A stretch of DNA of 64,000 nt, taken from Leeuwenhoekiella sp044542075. Lineage in GTDB: Bacteria > Bacteroidota > Bacteroidia > Flavobacteriales > Flavobacteriaceae. The stretch spans positions 186,001 to 250,000 of the forward strand of contig NZ_JBITTU010000005.1 in assembly GCF_044542075.1 (NCBI RefSeq), given 5' to 3'. The notes below the pieces were generated by a model. That model was not told the origin of the DNA, did no database searches, and was given only the letters and a program-made list of their open reading frames with translations. This document shows positions 43,166 through 52,852 of this stretch, in pieces. The position numbers were made by a program, and so were the translations under genes. Position 1 is the first letter of the stretch. Each line of letters opens with the position of its first letter.

Positions 43166-46100
43166 ATGAAAATCCCTATTTGTACGAGGCATATAATGTC
43201 TCGTTTACACAAACATTCTCTAGCGATGAAAATCACGACGCTATTACTTTTTGTATCCTTATTTAGTCTACAGGCAAACTCGTATTCCCAGCGAAATAAG
43301 GTGACGCTTAATCTTAATGATGCGAGTATAGTACAGGTACTAGCCGCAATCGAGGCTAAAACAGATTTTAAGTTTATTTACAATGTAAAGACATTGAGTA
43401 CAGACAAACTACTATCTATTCACGTAAACGACGAAAAAATAAACGTCGTCCTTGACAAGATTTTAGCTTCTTCTAAGACAGATTATGTCATACGTAAAAA
43501 TCTAATCGTACTTAAACCCGCTCCAGAAGTTGCAGTAAGTTCATTTATTGAGTCTGTAGAAAATTCTGTACAAAAACGGGTGACTGGTGTCGTAAAAGAT
43601 GCTAATGGTTTGCCCTTACCCGGAGTAACAGTTAAAATTAAAGATACTCGTATAGGGGCATCAACAGATTTTGATGGTAAGTATAGTATCGCTGCTGCGG
43701 CTAATGAAACTCTTATATTTTCCTATGTAGGTTTTGAAACCTATGAGACTGCCGTAGCTGGCAGAAGCCAGATAGATATAACCTTAAAAGAGTCACTCGA
43801 AGAAATGAGTGAAGTCGTGGTTATAGGATATGGTGAAGTTAAAAAAGAAAACATCACGGGTTCTGTGGGAGTAGTCGATATGGAAGGTTTTCAAAATCAG
43901 GCACCAACCATTAATGTAGATCAAGGCTTACAAGGTCTCGTAGCGGGTGTAAATGTAAGTTCACCTAATGGTCAACCGGGTTCGGCTTCAAAAATTCGCA
44001 TACGGGGTACAACTTCTCTTTTTGGTTCTAACCAGCCTTTATATGTTATTGATGGGATTCCTGTTGTTTCAGAAAGTAATATCCCGGTAGGTGGTACCGA
44101 AGGCAGTAATCTAGGTCAAGAATTAGATAATCAAGGATTGAGTACGCCTATAGGAAACATAAACCCCAGTGATATTAAATCTATTACCGTTTTAAAAGAT
44201 GCATCTGCCGCTGCCATTTATGGTTCTCGTGCAGCAAACGGAGTTATTGTCATTACGACAAAACAAGGTACGAAAGATGGTAAAACACAATTTGAATTTA
44301 GTGCTTCTACCACTGTACAAAAGACACCTACTTTAGATGTTTTAAATGCAGCGCAGTTTAAAGAAGTTTGGCTTACTGCTGTTAATGCAAGTTCAAGTAC
44401 AGATGCGTTTTCACAAAGTATTCGTGACGGTTCATACTTCGGAAACGCAGATACAAATTGGGAGGAGGAACTCAACCCATCTAATCAGGTTTCTTCAAAT
44501 TATAATTTGAGCATACGTGGTGGAAACGCAAGTACACAGTACTCAACGTCACTTTCTGCACTTAGTGAGCAGGGAGCACTTGAAGGTTCAGACAGAAAAC
44601 GCTATACATTAAATCTTAATTTAAATACCAAAGCGACTGAAAAATGGACGTTCGGCACACGTTTACAAACCACTTTTTCAGATCAGAATGCTACAGATTC
44701 AGGCTTATTTGATCGCATATACATCTATAGACCAGATGTTCCTGTTTTTGATGAAGATGGAAATTATTCCTTTTCAACCGGGAGTAATTTTGAAAATCCA
44801 ATAGCATTATCGCAGGCAAATAACACCAATAAAACCTTTTTATTTTTAGGTACATTTTTCACTCAGTTAGAACTTGTAGAAGGTCTAAAAGCTGAAACCA
44901 GATTGTCTGTTAATTACAATACAGGAAATCAAAACAGCTACTATCCTGAATATTTATCACGTGGAGGGTGGAGTCGTCTGCGAGGTGATGGCGATGGTTA
45001 CGCACAAGATAGCAGATCACAATCATCTGTAGTACAATGGAACTCAAATCTTACCTATTCAAAAACTTTTAATGATTTACACAGCATAGAAAGTGTATTA
45101 GGAACTACGTTTGAGAAAGTAAGTTCTTCGTATAATAAAGCTTTTGGAGAAGGCTATAGCAATGGAGTTTTAAGTAATGTAAGTAGTGCAACTTCTAGTA
45201 ATGGTGGTTTATCAACTAGCCAGGGCTCAGGACTGCATTCGTATTTTGGTCGTGTTCATTACGATTATGATGATCGTTATTTACTAACGGTTTTGGGTAG
45301 AGTAGATGGTTCTTCAAAGTTTGCTGTAGAAAATAAATATGCCTTTTTCCCTGCTGCTGCGGTTGCCTGGAGAGCTTCCGAAGAAGCCTTCTTAAAAGGA
45401 AATAAAACACTAAATAACCTAAAATTTAAAGCGAGTTTAGGAACAACCGGGCAACAGGATTTTGGTCCATACCAGTGGCGAACGCTTTACGAAACGTACA
45501 CTTATGGTGGAAGCGCGGTTATTTTAACGCAATTGGGTAACGACAAGTTGAAATGGGAAACCACGCAGCAATTAGATTTTGGTGTTGAGTTTGGGTTCTT
45601 AAATGATCGTATTTCAGGGGAGTTTGGGTATTACGAGAAAAATACCAGAGATGCTATATTTCCTGTAATTCCTCCCGGAAACACTGGGACGGGATCAATA
45701 TTAGCAAATGTAGGAGAAACTCAAAATAGAGGTTTAGAACTGTTAGTTAATATAGGAGTTATTCGTTCTAAAGATTTCTCGTGGGATCTGCGTATAAATG
45801 CCACTAAAAATAACAATAAGCTGACTAAAATAGCAGATGATTATAAAGACGATGAAGGTTTTGTAACTGGCATTCCCGGTAATGGTGGGCGCTTACGAGA
45901 AGGGAGTCCTATAGGTTTAATTTATGGGTATAGAGCAGAAGGTCTTTTTCAAGATCAGGCAAGTATAGATGCTTTAAATGCTAATGCAGCAGGCGGAGTT
46001 TATCAAGACGACGAGACAGCACCTGGCGACATAAGGTTTAAAGATATTTCAGGACCAGAAGGTGTGCCAGATGGTATAATATCATCTTTTGATCAGGAGG

Positions 46101-46630
46101 TAATAGGTGATGCACAGGCAGATTTATTTGGGGGTATTTCAAGTACTTTTAGATATAAACAATTATCTCTTGCGGCTCAGTTTAGTTACTCTGTGGGAAA
46201 TGATTTATTCTGGTTTTCGCAAACGCGTAATGTAAACTTTCAAAGCTCATTTTTTGCTGAAAATAAAATTACAGATGTTCTTAACGCGTGGACCCCAGAA
46301 AATCCTACAAATGTACCTAGATCTGTTTACAGAGATCCTAATGGTAATGGTAGCATCTCTAGTTTTTATGTGCACGACGGCTCATATCTACGATTAAATA
46401 CGCTTAATCTACGCTATGAATTTTCTAAAGAATTTTTAAATAGATTCTCATTTTTTAATGGTTTAGCCATTTACGGTATCGCTCAAAACCTGTTTACCAT
46501 AACAAACTATCCCGGAGCAAATCCGCAGGGAGGAAGTTTGTTTGATAATGACATATCGGGTTCAGGAAGAGATACTAACAGATATCCGCTTCAAAGCGCT
46601 TACACCTTAGGTATTAACTTAAGATTTTAA
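43166..46630 (+). CDS. SusC/RagA-family TonB-dependent transporter with STN domain
   Basis: A 1154-residue outer membrane receptor. Signal peptide near residues 20-41 (ends LQANSYSQ). The STN signalling domain follows (about 45-115, VTLNLNDASIVQVLAAIE), then a carboxypeptidase-like domain (RVTGVVKDANGLPLPGVTVK), the DUF/TonB-box-like VVIGYGEVKKENITGSV, the plug with IRGTTSLFGSNQPLYVIDG and DASAAAIYGSRAANGVI, and the 22-strand barrel ending in LRF. The STN domain means it also signals, via FecR, to the FecI-type sigma. Paired with SusD. The substrate is unknown; the downstream M16 protease points to peptides. Confidence 0.95.
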   Translation: MKIPICTRHIMSRLHKHSLAMKITTLLLFVSLFSLQANSYSQRNKVTLNLNDASIVQVLAAIEAKTDFKFIYNVKTLSTDKLLSIHVNDEKINVVLDKILASSKTDYVIRKNLIVLKPAPEVAVSSFIESVENSVQKRVTGVVKDANGLPLPGVTVKIKDTRIGASTDFDGKYSIAAAANETLIFSYVGFETYETAVAGRSQIDITLKESLEEMSEVVVIGYGEVKKENITGSVGVVDMEGFQNQAPTINVDQGLQGLVAGVNVSSPNGQPGSASKIRIRGTTSLFGSNQPLYVIDGIPVVSESNIPVGGTEGSNLGQELDNQGLSTPIGNINPSDIKSITVLKDASAAAIYGSRAANGVIVITTKQGTKDGKTQFEFSASTTVQKTPTLDVLNAAQFKEVWLTAVNASSSTDAFSQSIRDGSYFGNADTNWEEELNPSNQVSSNYNLSIRGGNASTQYSTSLSALSEQGALEGSDRKRYTLNLNLNTKATEKWTFGTRLQTTFSDQNATDSGLFDRIYIYRPDVPVFDEDGNYSFSTGSNFENPIALSQANNTNKTFLFLGTFFTQLELVEGLKAETRLSVNYNTGNQNSYYPEYLSRGGWSRLRGDGDGYAQDSRSQSSVVQWNSNLTYSKTFNDLHSIESVLGTTFEKVSSSYNKAFGEGYSNGVLSNVSSATSSNGGLSTSQGSGLHSYFGRVHYDYDDRYLLTVLGRVDGSSKFAVENKYAFFPAAAVAWRASEEAFLKGNKTLNNLKFKASLGTTGQQDFGPYQWRTLYETYTYGGSAVILTQLGNDKLKWETTQQLDFGVEFGFLNDRISGEFGYYEKNTRDAIFPVIPPGNTGTGSILANVGETQNRGLELLVNIGVIRSKDFSWDLRINATKNNNKLTKIADDYKDDEGFVTGIPGNGGRLREGSPIGLIYGYRAEGLFQDQASIDALNANAAGGVYQDDETAPGDIRFKDISGPEGVPDGIISSFDQEVIGDAQADLFGGISSTFRYKQLSLAAQFSYSVGNDLFWFSQTRNVNFQSSFFAENKITDVLNAWTPENPTNVPRSVYRDPNGNGSISSFYVHDGSYLRLNTLNLRYEFSKEFLNRFSFFNGLAIYGIAQNLFTITNYPGANPQGGSLFDNDISGSGRDTNRYPLQSAYTLGINLRF

Positions 46631-46640
46631 TTCTACACTT

Positions 46641-47987
46641 ATGAAAAAATATATTTTATACAGTTTATTAGCTGCATTGACGGTTTCTTGTGAAATAGTT
46701 GATGCGATAGATCAAAATCCGCCAAATAACCTCGTTCCAGATAATGTGATTCAAAACAGCGATGATGCAGAAGCGTTACTTAGTGGAGCTTATGGTCAGA
46801 TTGTATCTTTTACTTCTGCACATTACTATATGTATTCAGAATTAATACCCAGTGCGATGATAGGTACGATGAGTACTGCAGGTGGGGGTACTGCAAATTC
46901 AGAATTTCAGGAAAACGATTTGCATTCAGATAACGCTAATGTAAATAGTTTTTGGAAGATTATTTACGCAGTTATGGATGCTTCTAACAATAGTATTAAA
47001 CTCACGCAACAACTTTCAGGAAGCGAGATTTCTGAGACGTTGCGAAGTGAGATTATAGGTGAAGCCCATTTTTTACGAGCAATGACCACTTTTGATGCAT
47101 TGCGCTATTTTGGTCAGTTTTACGATAGATCTAGTACGTTAGGGGTAGTTATAAGAACCGAACCTGTAAACTTTGTAACCCGCAGTAAGCCTAGAAGTAC
47201 TGTTGAAGAATGTTACACCCAGATTCTTGCAGATCTTGATTTTGCTATAAATAATGCACCAGATTTTACGGTAAATTACAGAGCATCTAAAATAGCTGCT
47301 CAAGCACTTAAAGCTCGTGTTTTATTATATATGGGAGCCTATGCAGATGCAGCTGTTGCAGCAGATCTTGTAATAAATAATACTGTGAGATCTCTTGAAC
47401 CCTCATATGCAGATGTATTTAGTAAAGGGTTAAATTCTAAAGAATTAATACTGCAGATCTATAGAGACGCTAATTCAGACACCGATCAAAATAACAGAAA
47501 GCGTTTTTATTCGGGTAGAGCAGGTAATACGTGGTTTCCTACCTTGATGGCAGGTGACTCGAGGCAACCTTTAACCAATTCTGGTTTGACAGTGCTAAAA
47601 ACAAACAATACAGCAACTTTTAGACCCACTTATTTTATGCGTCTTGCTGAGTTATATCTTATTAAATCTGAAGCTCTTGCCCGCAGTGGCGCAACTGTTG
47701 AAGCGAGCCTTACACCCCTAAATGTAATACGCAACAGAGCAGGTAATGATGATGCAGTGGCAACCACAACTGATGAAGTTTTAGAACTGGTTTTTGAAGA
47801 AACTATAAAAGAACTTGCTTTTGAGAATGGTGCAGACTGGTTTGCAGCCATACGTTTTGATAAGGCAATGCAGTTAAAATCTACCATCACCAGTATCAAC
47901 CAGTATATTCTCCCAATACCTCTAGCGGAAATAGAAGGTAACGAATTCATAAAATTTGAAGATCAAAATCCTGGTTACAATTTCTAA
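46641..47987 (+). CDS. SusD/RagB-family surface lipoprotein
   Basis: A 448-residue lipoprotein (Cys17 in LTVSC) that forms the lid of the SusC barrel and binds substrate on the cell surface. TPR-like helices with AEALLSGAYGQI, IIGEAHFLRAMTTFDALRYF and YFMRLAELYLIKSEALAR are typical of SusD. The C-terminal region has FEETIKELAFENGADWFAAIRF. At 448 residues it is on the short side for SusD, closer to RagB-like and small peptide-type members. It begins 10 bases after the SusC stop. Confidence 0.93.
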   Translation: MKKYILYSLLAALTVSCEIVDAIDQNPPNNLVPDNVIQNSDDAEALLSGAYGQIVSFTSAHYYMYSELIPSAMIGTMSTAGGGTANSEFQENDLHSDNANVNSFWKIIYAVMDASNNSIKLTQQLSGSEISETLRSEIIGEAHFLRAMTTFDALRYFGQFYDRSSTLGVVIRTEPVNFVTRSKPRSTVEECYTQILADLDFAINNAPDFTVNYRASKIAAQALKARVLLYMGAYADAAVAADLVINNTVRSLEPSYADVFSKGLNSKELILQIYRDANSDTDQNNRKRFYSGRAGNTWFPTLMAGDSRQPLTNSGLTVLKTNNTATFRPTYFMRLAELYLIKSEALARSGATVEASLTPLNVIRNRAGNDDAVATTTDEVLELVFEETIKELAFENGADWFAAIRFDKAMQLKSTITSINQYILPIPLAEIEGNEFIKFEDQNPGYNF

Positions 47988-48071
47988 AAATTAAGGATTA
48001 GCCATATAATTCTCTTTTTACAGGATTGCTTGCAATATCTGCAGGCAATCCTTTTACCTAAAAACAAGCAC

Positions 48072-50891
48072 ATGACACGTTTACTCACAATTATTAGTAT
48101 TGTTTTACTTTCCTGTTACACCCCTTTACAGGCACAGAAGAAAGCAAATTTCACCAATTTAAAACAGCAGTTGCCTTTAGACCCTTCAGTGATTACAGGA
48201 AAACTAGATAACGGTTTAACGTATTACATAAAGGAAAATTCAAGACCTCAAGATAAAGCAGAACTGCGTCTGGTAATTAATGCAGGCTCTATTTTAGAAG
48301 ATGAAGACCAGCGCGGATTAGCCCATTTTGTAGAGCATATGGCATTTAACGGTACCACAAGTTTTCAGAAAAACGAACTTATTGATTATTTACAAAGTAT
48401 AGGGGTTGAGTTTGGTGCAGATTTAAATGCGCATACCGGTTTTGATGAGACAGTTTATAAACTCACCGTACCTACAGATGATCAGAAGATCTTTGATACC
48501 AGTATGCAAATTTTGAAAGATTGGGCCGGTGCAATCACTTTTTCAAATGAAGAAATAGACAATGAGCGCGGTGTTGTAGCAGAAGAGTTAAGAGCGCGTA
48601 GCGGTGCGGGATCTAGAATGTATGATGAGTCTATACCGGTAATAACAAACAACGCGCGCTATGCAAAACGGTTGCCTATAGGAAGTCTGGATGTAATTCT
48701 AAATTCAGATTACGAGGCTATGAAACGTTTTTACAGAGACTGGTACAGACCAGATTTAATGGCACTTGTATTGGTAGGTGATTTTAATGCTAAAAAAGCA
48801 GAAGCACAAGTAAAATCTCTTTTTAGTGATTTAGAAGTATCACAAAACCCTAAAACCCGTACCGTTTATACTATAGAAACGGCAACTGAACCGGTGGCAA
48901 AAGTGATTACAGATAAAGAGACTCAGAATACCACGGTAGCTTTTTACTATAAAAAAGAACACGAGAAAACGCTGAGTTTTGAAGATTATAAAACGTCCCT
49001 TCTAGAAAGCTTATACTCAGGGATGTTGCGTGAACGCTTTAATGAACTTACACAAGATAAAGATGCACCTTTCTTGAGTGCTTCGGCAGGAATAGGTTTT
49101 TTCTTAGGAAACAAAGACAGTTATTTTTTAAGAGCAAATTTAAAAGATGACCAGATATTAAAAGGAATAGAAGCCGTTATTGCAGAAAGTGAGCGTGCAA
49201 AACGTTTTGGCTTTACAGAAACAGAGTTAGAACGCTACAAGGCAAAAGTTCTTCAGAATGCAGTGCTTTTTAAAACGGAAGCAGATAAAATACCCAATCG
49301 TATTTATGTAGAAGCGCTAATTGATAATTTCACTTTTGAAGATCCTGTAGTTAGTGAAGATTTTAGGTATAATTTTTATAAAGAAATTTTACCAACGATT
49401 ACCTTAAACGAGGTTAACGCTGTAGCGCAAACCTGGGTAGCAACTTCTGATGTTGCTATTATTGTAAATGCTCCAGAGCAAGACCTTGCCAAATTACCCA
49501 AAGAAGCTAAGCTTTTAGATATTTTAAAAAATGCAGAAGGTTTGAATTTAAAGCCTTATGTAGATGATATGGCGAATGTAGCATTGATGAAAAATAAGCC
49601 GCAACCGGGTAAACTTACAGCTACATCTTATAATGATAAAGTAGACGTTACAACCTGGGAATTTGCTAATGGTGTTACCGTTATTGTAAAACCTACAACC
49701 TTTCAGAATGATATGATTGCTGTACGTGGGTTTAGACCCGGTGGTAGTTCTGTTGCGCCAGATAATATGTATGTTTCGGCACGTGAAGCCGGTAGAATTG
49801 TTTCAGAAAGTGGGGTGAATTCAATTTCTAATATTCAACTACAAAAATTGAATATGGGTAGAGATGTCAAAGTAACCCCGTATATTAATTATTATGATGA
49901 GCTAATTTCAGCAAGCAGTAATAGAGAAGATCTGGAGCGTATGTTTCAAATGATTCATTTATACTTTACAGCGCCTAATAAAGATGCAAATATTTTTGGC
50001 TCTCATAAAGAGCAATTAATTTCTTTATATAAAGGGGCAGATGATAACCCGGGTTCTTATTTTGAAAAAGTGATTGCACAGACGATGATGAATAATCATT
50101 TAAGAGCTGTACCTCTTGAGGTAGATCAAATAGAAGCAGAGCTAAATATTGATGAGGTTTATGATTTTTACATAGAGCGTTTTTCTAATGCAAATGAGTT
50201 TACGTTTATTTTTGCAGGGAATTTTGATCCTGATCAAATTAAAGAATTATCAACACGGTATCTGGCGAGTTTACCATCTAACCTGGATGAAGGAAGCAAT
50301 TGGAGAGATATAGGCTTAAGGAGAGTCACCGGGAAGATTAAAAAAACGGTAAATAAAGGAATTGATGATAAAGCTCAGGTAGCAATGCGATACACGGGTA
50401 CACTTGATTATTCTCCTGAAAAATTGAAAAAACTTAACCTACTGGCAAAGGTTTTAAAAATTAGACTTACTGAAGAGTTGCGAGAGGAAATGGGAGGCGT
50501 ATACGGTGTGCGCGTAAGTGGTTTTACAACAGATAGACCTTACGACTGGTACAGAATGGATATACGTTTTACTTGTGCGCCTGAGAATGTTGAGGTATTA
50601 AAGGACAAGGTTTTTGAAGAAATTGCCGCTATCAAGAAAAATGGTGTTTCTCAGGAAAACGTCGATAAAATTAAAGAAGCAGAATTAAGCAATACCGAAG
50701 AGTTTCTAAACTATGACTCGTTCTGGATCGCTAAAATTAAAGAAGCTTATGAGTTGGGACGGGATTATGACAGCTTTTTAAACTACAAAGAAGATATTTC
50801 AGCAATCGATTCAGATTATTTTAAAGATGCAGCAAAGATTTATTTTGATGAAACTAATTATGCAGAATTTGTATTACTCCCAGAAGAGTAA
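48072..50891 (+). CDS. Secreted M16 family zinc metalloprotease
   Basis: A 939-residue exported protease of the pitrilysin/PqqL type. The ATG at 48072 opens the signal peptide (MTRLLTIISIVLLSCYTPLQ); the open frame reaches a TTG at 48030 but that adds a non-signal segment. The inverted zinc motif HxxEH is H85-F-V-E88-H89, with the downstream Glu in GVVAEELR. The C-terminal half repeats the fold without the zinc site, as in the family. SCYT could be a lipobox, but the following TPLQAQ also allows normal cleavage. It follows SusCD and probably cuts imported peptides in the periplasm. Confidence 0.92.
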   Translation: MTRLLTIISIVLLSCYTPLQAQKKANFTNLKQQLPLDPSVITGKLDNGLTYYIKENSRPQDKAELRLVINAGSILEDEDQRGLAHFVEHMAFNGTTSFQKNELIDYLQSIGVEFGADLNAHTGFDETVYKLTVPTDDQKIFDTSMQILKDWAGAITFSNEEIDNERGVVAEELRARSGAGSRMYDESIPVITNNARYAKRLPIGSLDVILNSDYEAMKRFYRDWYRPDLMALVLVGDFNAKKAEAQVKSLFSDLEVSQNPKTRTVYTIETATEPVAKVITDKETQNTTVAFYYKKEHEKTLSFEDYKTSLLESLYSGMLRERFNELTQDKDAPFLSASAGIGFFLGNKDSYFLRANLKDDQILKGIEAVIAESERAKRFGFTETELERYKAKVLQNAVLFKTEADKIPNRIYVEALIDNFTFEDPVVSEDFRYNFYKEILPTITLNEVNAVAQTWVATSDVAIIVNAPEQDLAKLPKEAKLLDILKNAEGLNLKPYVDDMANVALMKNKPQPGKLTATSYNDKVDVTTWEFANGVTVIVKPTTFQNDMIAVRGFRPGGSSVAPDNMYVSAREAGRIVSESGVNSISNIQLQKLNMGRDVKVTPYINYYDELISASSNREDLERMFQMIHLYFTAPNKDANIFGSHKEQLISLYKGADDNPGSYFEKVIAQTMMNNHLRAVPLEVDQIEAELNIDEVYDFYIERFSNANEFTFIFAGNFDPDQIKELSTRYLASLPSNLDEGSNWRDIGLRRVTGKIKKTVNKGIDDKAQVAMRYTGTLDYSPEKLKKLNLLAKVLKIRLTEELREEMGGVYGVRVSGFTTDRPYDWYRMDIRFTCAPENVEVLKDKVFEEIAAIKKNGVSQENVDKIKEAELSNTEEFLNYDSFWIAKIKEAYELGRDYDSFLNYKEDISAIDSDYFKDAAKIYFDETNYAEFVLLPEE

Positions 50892-50914
50892 AAGTATATT
50901 TTAAGCGTTTTTAC

Positions 50915-50946
50915 AACCCTCACTTATTGGTGAGGGTTTTTATTTT
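50915..50946 (+). terminator. Rho-independent terminator of the SusCD-M16 operon
   Basis: Stem AACCCTCAC (50915-50923) pairs with GTGAGGGTT (50930-50938) around a 6-base loop, followed by a T-rich tail. It separates the protease from the ABC transporter gene. Confidence 0.87.
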
Positions 50947-51067
50947 TATAACTATTTAGAGGCATATTTTAAATCAAGTAATTTTTGTTTAGCGTACTCC
51001 TCAAATAAGATTATAGTGGAGTATAATTTTTCATAAATTTTACCGACTAAAGCTTTAAACTATTTTA

Positions 51068-52804
51068 ATGTCAGAAAAAAAAGTAAGTATTCTCAGTGCT
51101 TTTAAAACCATTATTTGGCCCAGAAGAAAACTGGTATTTATAGGGTTAATTTTAATTGTGATTAGCAAGGCAGCAAGCTTTGTAGCACCCCTGTCTCTTA
51201 AATATTTAATGGATGATATTATACCTAATAAGAATGTAGAACTACTCAAGCTCTTAGTCGCAGCTGTGGGTCTTGCCATTTTAGTACAAGCCGCAACTTC
51301 ATTTTTGTTGACTAAGATTTTGAGCGTACAGGCTCAATATATGATCTCAGAGTTGAGAGCTCAGGTTCAAAAAAAGGTACTGTCTTTACCCATTCGGTTT
51401 TTTGATAATACAAAATCGGGAGCGCTGGTCTCCCGTATTATGAGTGATGTAGAGGGCGTACGTAACTTAATAGGAACAGGATTAGTACAACTAGTAGGAG
51501 GTAGTATCACAGCTGTGGTCTCGCTCGTGTTGCTGTTACGCATAAGCTGGACGATGACTTTGTTTACGCTTATTCCACTGGCTGTTTTTGCACTGATTGC
51601 GCTAAAGGCTTTTAAGATCATTCGACCTATTTTTAGAAATAGAGGGGTTATAAATGCCGAAGTCACAGGAAGGCTTACAGAAACTTTAGGGGGTGTACGC
51701 GTAATTAAAGGTTTTAATGCTGAAGAACAGGAGAATAAAATATTTGAAGAAGGTGTAGAGCGACTTTTTCAAAATGTAAAAAAGAGTTTAACGGCGACTG
51801 CGTTAATGACCAGCTCTTCAACATTTTTGTTAGGATTGGCTACCACCGGAATAATGGGAATAGGAGGTTATAAAATTATGATGGGCGAATTAACTATAGG
51901 TGATTTCCTGACTTTTACGTTTTTGTTAGGATTAATGATAGCGCCCATTGTTCAAATGAGTAATATAGGAAGTCAATTAACAGAAGCTTTAGCAGGTCTT
52001 GATCGTACTGAAGAACTGATGAATATGACACCAGAATCTGATGAGGAAAACCGTACCCAGCTTCTTCAAAACTTTAAAGGACATATTGTTTTTAAGGATG
52101 TATCTTTTGCTTACGAGGAAAATAAAGAGGTGTTGACGGGGATTAATTTTGAAGCAAAATCGGGTGAAGTGGTAGCTTTAGTTGGGAGTTCAGGTTCTGG
52201 AAAAAGTACCATCGCAGGCCTTGCGGCGACATTTTTAAATCCGCAGTCTGGTACAATAACCGTTGATGGGCAGGATATATCAAAAGTGAATTTAAATAGC
52301 TTTAGGAAACATCTTGGTGTTGTTTTACAAGATGAATTTCTATTTGAAGGCAGTATACGACAGAATATTTTGTTTCCGAGGCCTAACGCTACTGAGGATG
52401 AATTGCAAGCGGCGGTTAATGCAGCATACGTAAATGAATTTACAGATAGGTTTGAGGACGGTTTAGATACTTTAATTGGTGAGCGTGGTGTAAAATTGTC
52501 TGGTGGTCAACGTCAACGAATCGCAATCGCGAGAGCCGTTTTAGCAAATCCTAAAATTTTAATTTTAGACGAAGCAACTTCTAATCTCGATACCGAAAGT
52601 GAGGCATTAATTCAAAAAAGTCTGGCTACTTTAACTCAGGGAAGAACAACCTTTGTTATAGCCCACCGTTTAAGTACCATTAGAAAAGCAGATCAAATCT
52701 TAGTCATAGAAAATGGTCAGATTGCAGAACGCGGAACACATGATGAACTTATTGCTAACCAGGGGAGATACTATAACTTATTTACCTATCAGGCGCGTAT
52801 TTAG
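51068..52804 (+). CDS. ABC exporter, fused half-transporter
   Basis: A 578-residue inner membrane protein with six helices (about residues 15-300) and an ATPase domain. Walker A GSSGSGKST, signature LSGGQRQRIAIARA, Walker B ILILDEATSN and switch His in FVIAHRLST are intact. It resembles MsbA/LmrA-type multidrug or lipid exporters. A terminator separates it from the SusCD-M16 operon, so a functional link is only positional. Codon use looks like that of its neighbours. Confidence 0.92.
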   Translation: MSEKKVSILSAFKTIIWPRRKLVFIGLILIVISKAASFVAPLSLKYLMDDIIPNKNVELLKLLVAAVGLAILVQAATSFLLTKILSVQAQYMISELRAQVQKKVLSLPIRFFDNTKSGALVSRIMSDVEGVRNLIGTGLVQLVGGSITAVVSLVLLLRISWTMTLFTLIPLAVFALIALKAFKIIRPIFRNRGVINAEVTGRLTETLGGVRVIKGFNAEEQENKIFEEGVERLFQNVKKSLTATALMTSSSTFLLGLATTGIMGIGGYKIMMGELTIGDFLTFTFLLGLMIAPIVQMSNIGSQLTEALAGLDRTEELMNMTPESDEENRTQLLQNFKGHIVFKDVSFAYEENKEVLTGINFEAKSGEVVALVGSSGSGKSTIAGLAATFLNPQSGTITVDGQDISKVNLNSFRKHLGVVLQDEFLFEGSIRQNILFPRPNATEDELQAAVNAAYVNEFTDRFEDGLDTLIGERGVKLSGGQRQRIAIARAVLANPKILILDEATSNLDTESEALIQKSLATLTQGRTTFVIAHRLSTIRKADQILVIENGQIAERGTHDELIANQGRYYNLFTYQARI

Positions 52805-52852
52805 AGTTTTCTCTAAATTTTTCCGAAGTAAAAACCTTTAAGGGCCGTTAAT

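Noticed and set aside
48030..48071. A longer N-terminus of the M16 protease from TTG at 48030
   Set aside because: It would put a charged segment before a good signal peptide that starts at the ATG 48072.
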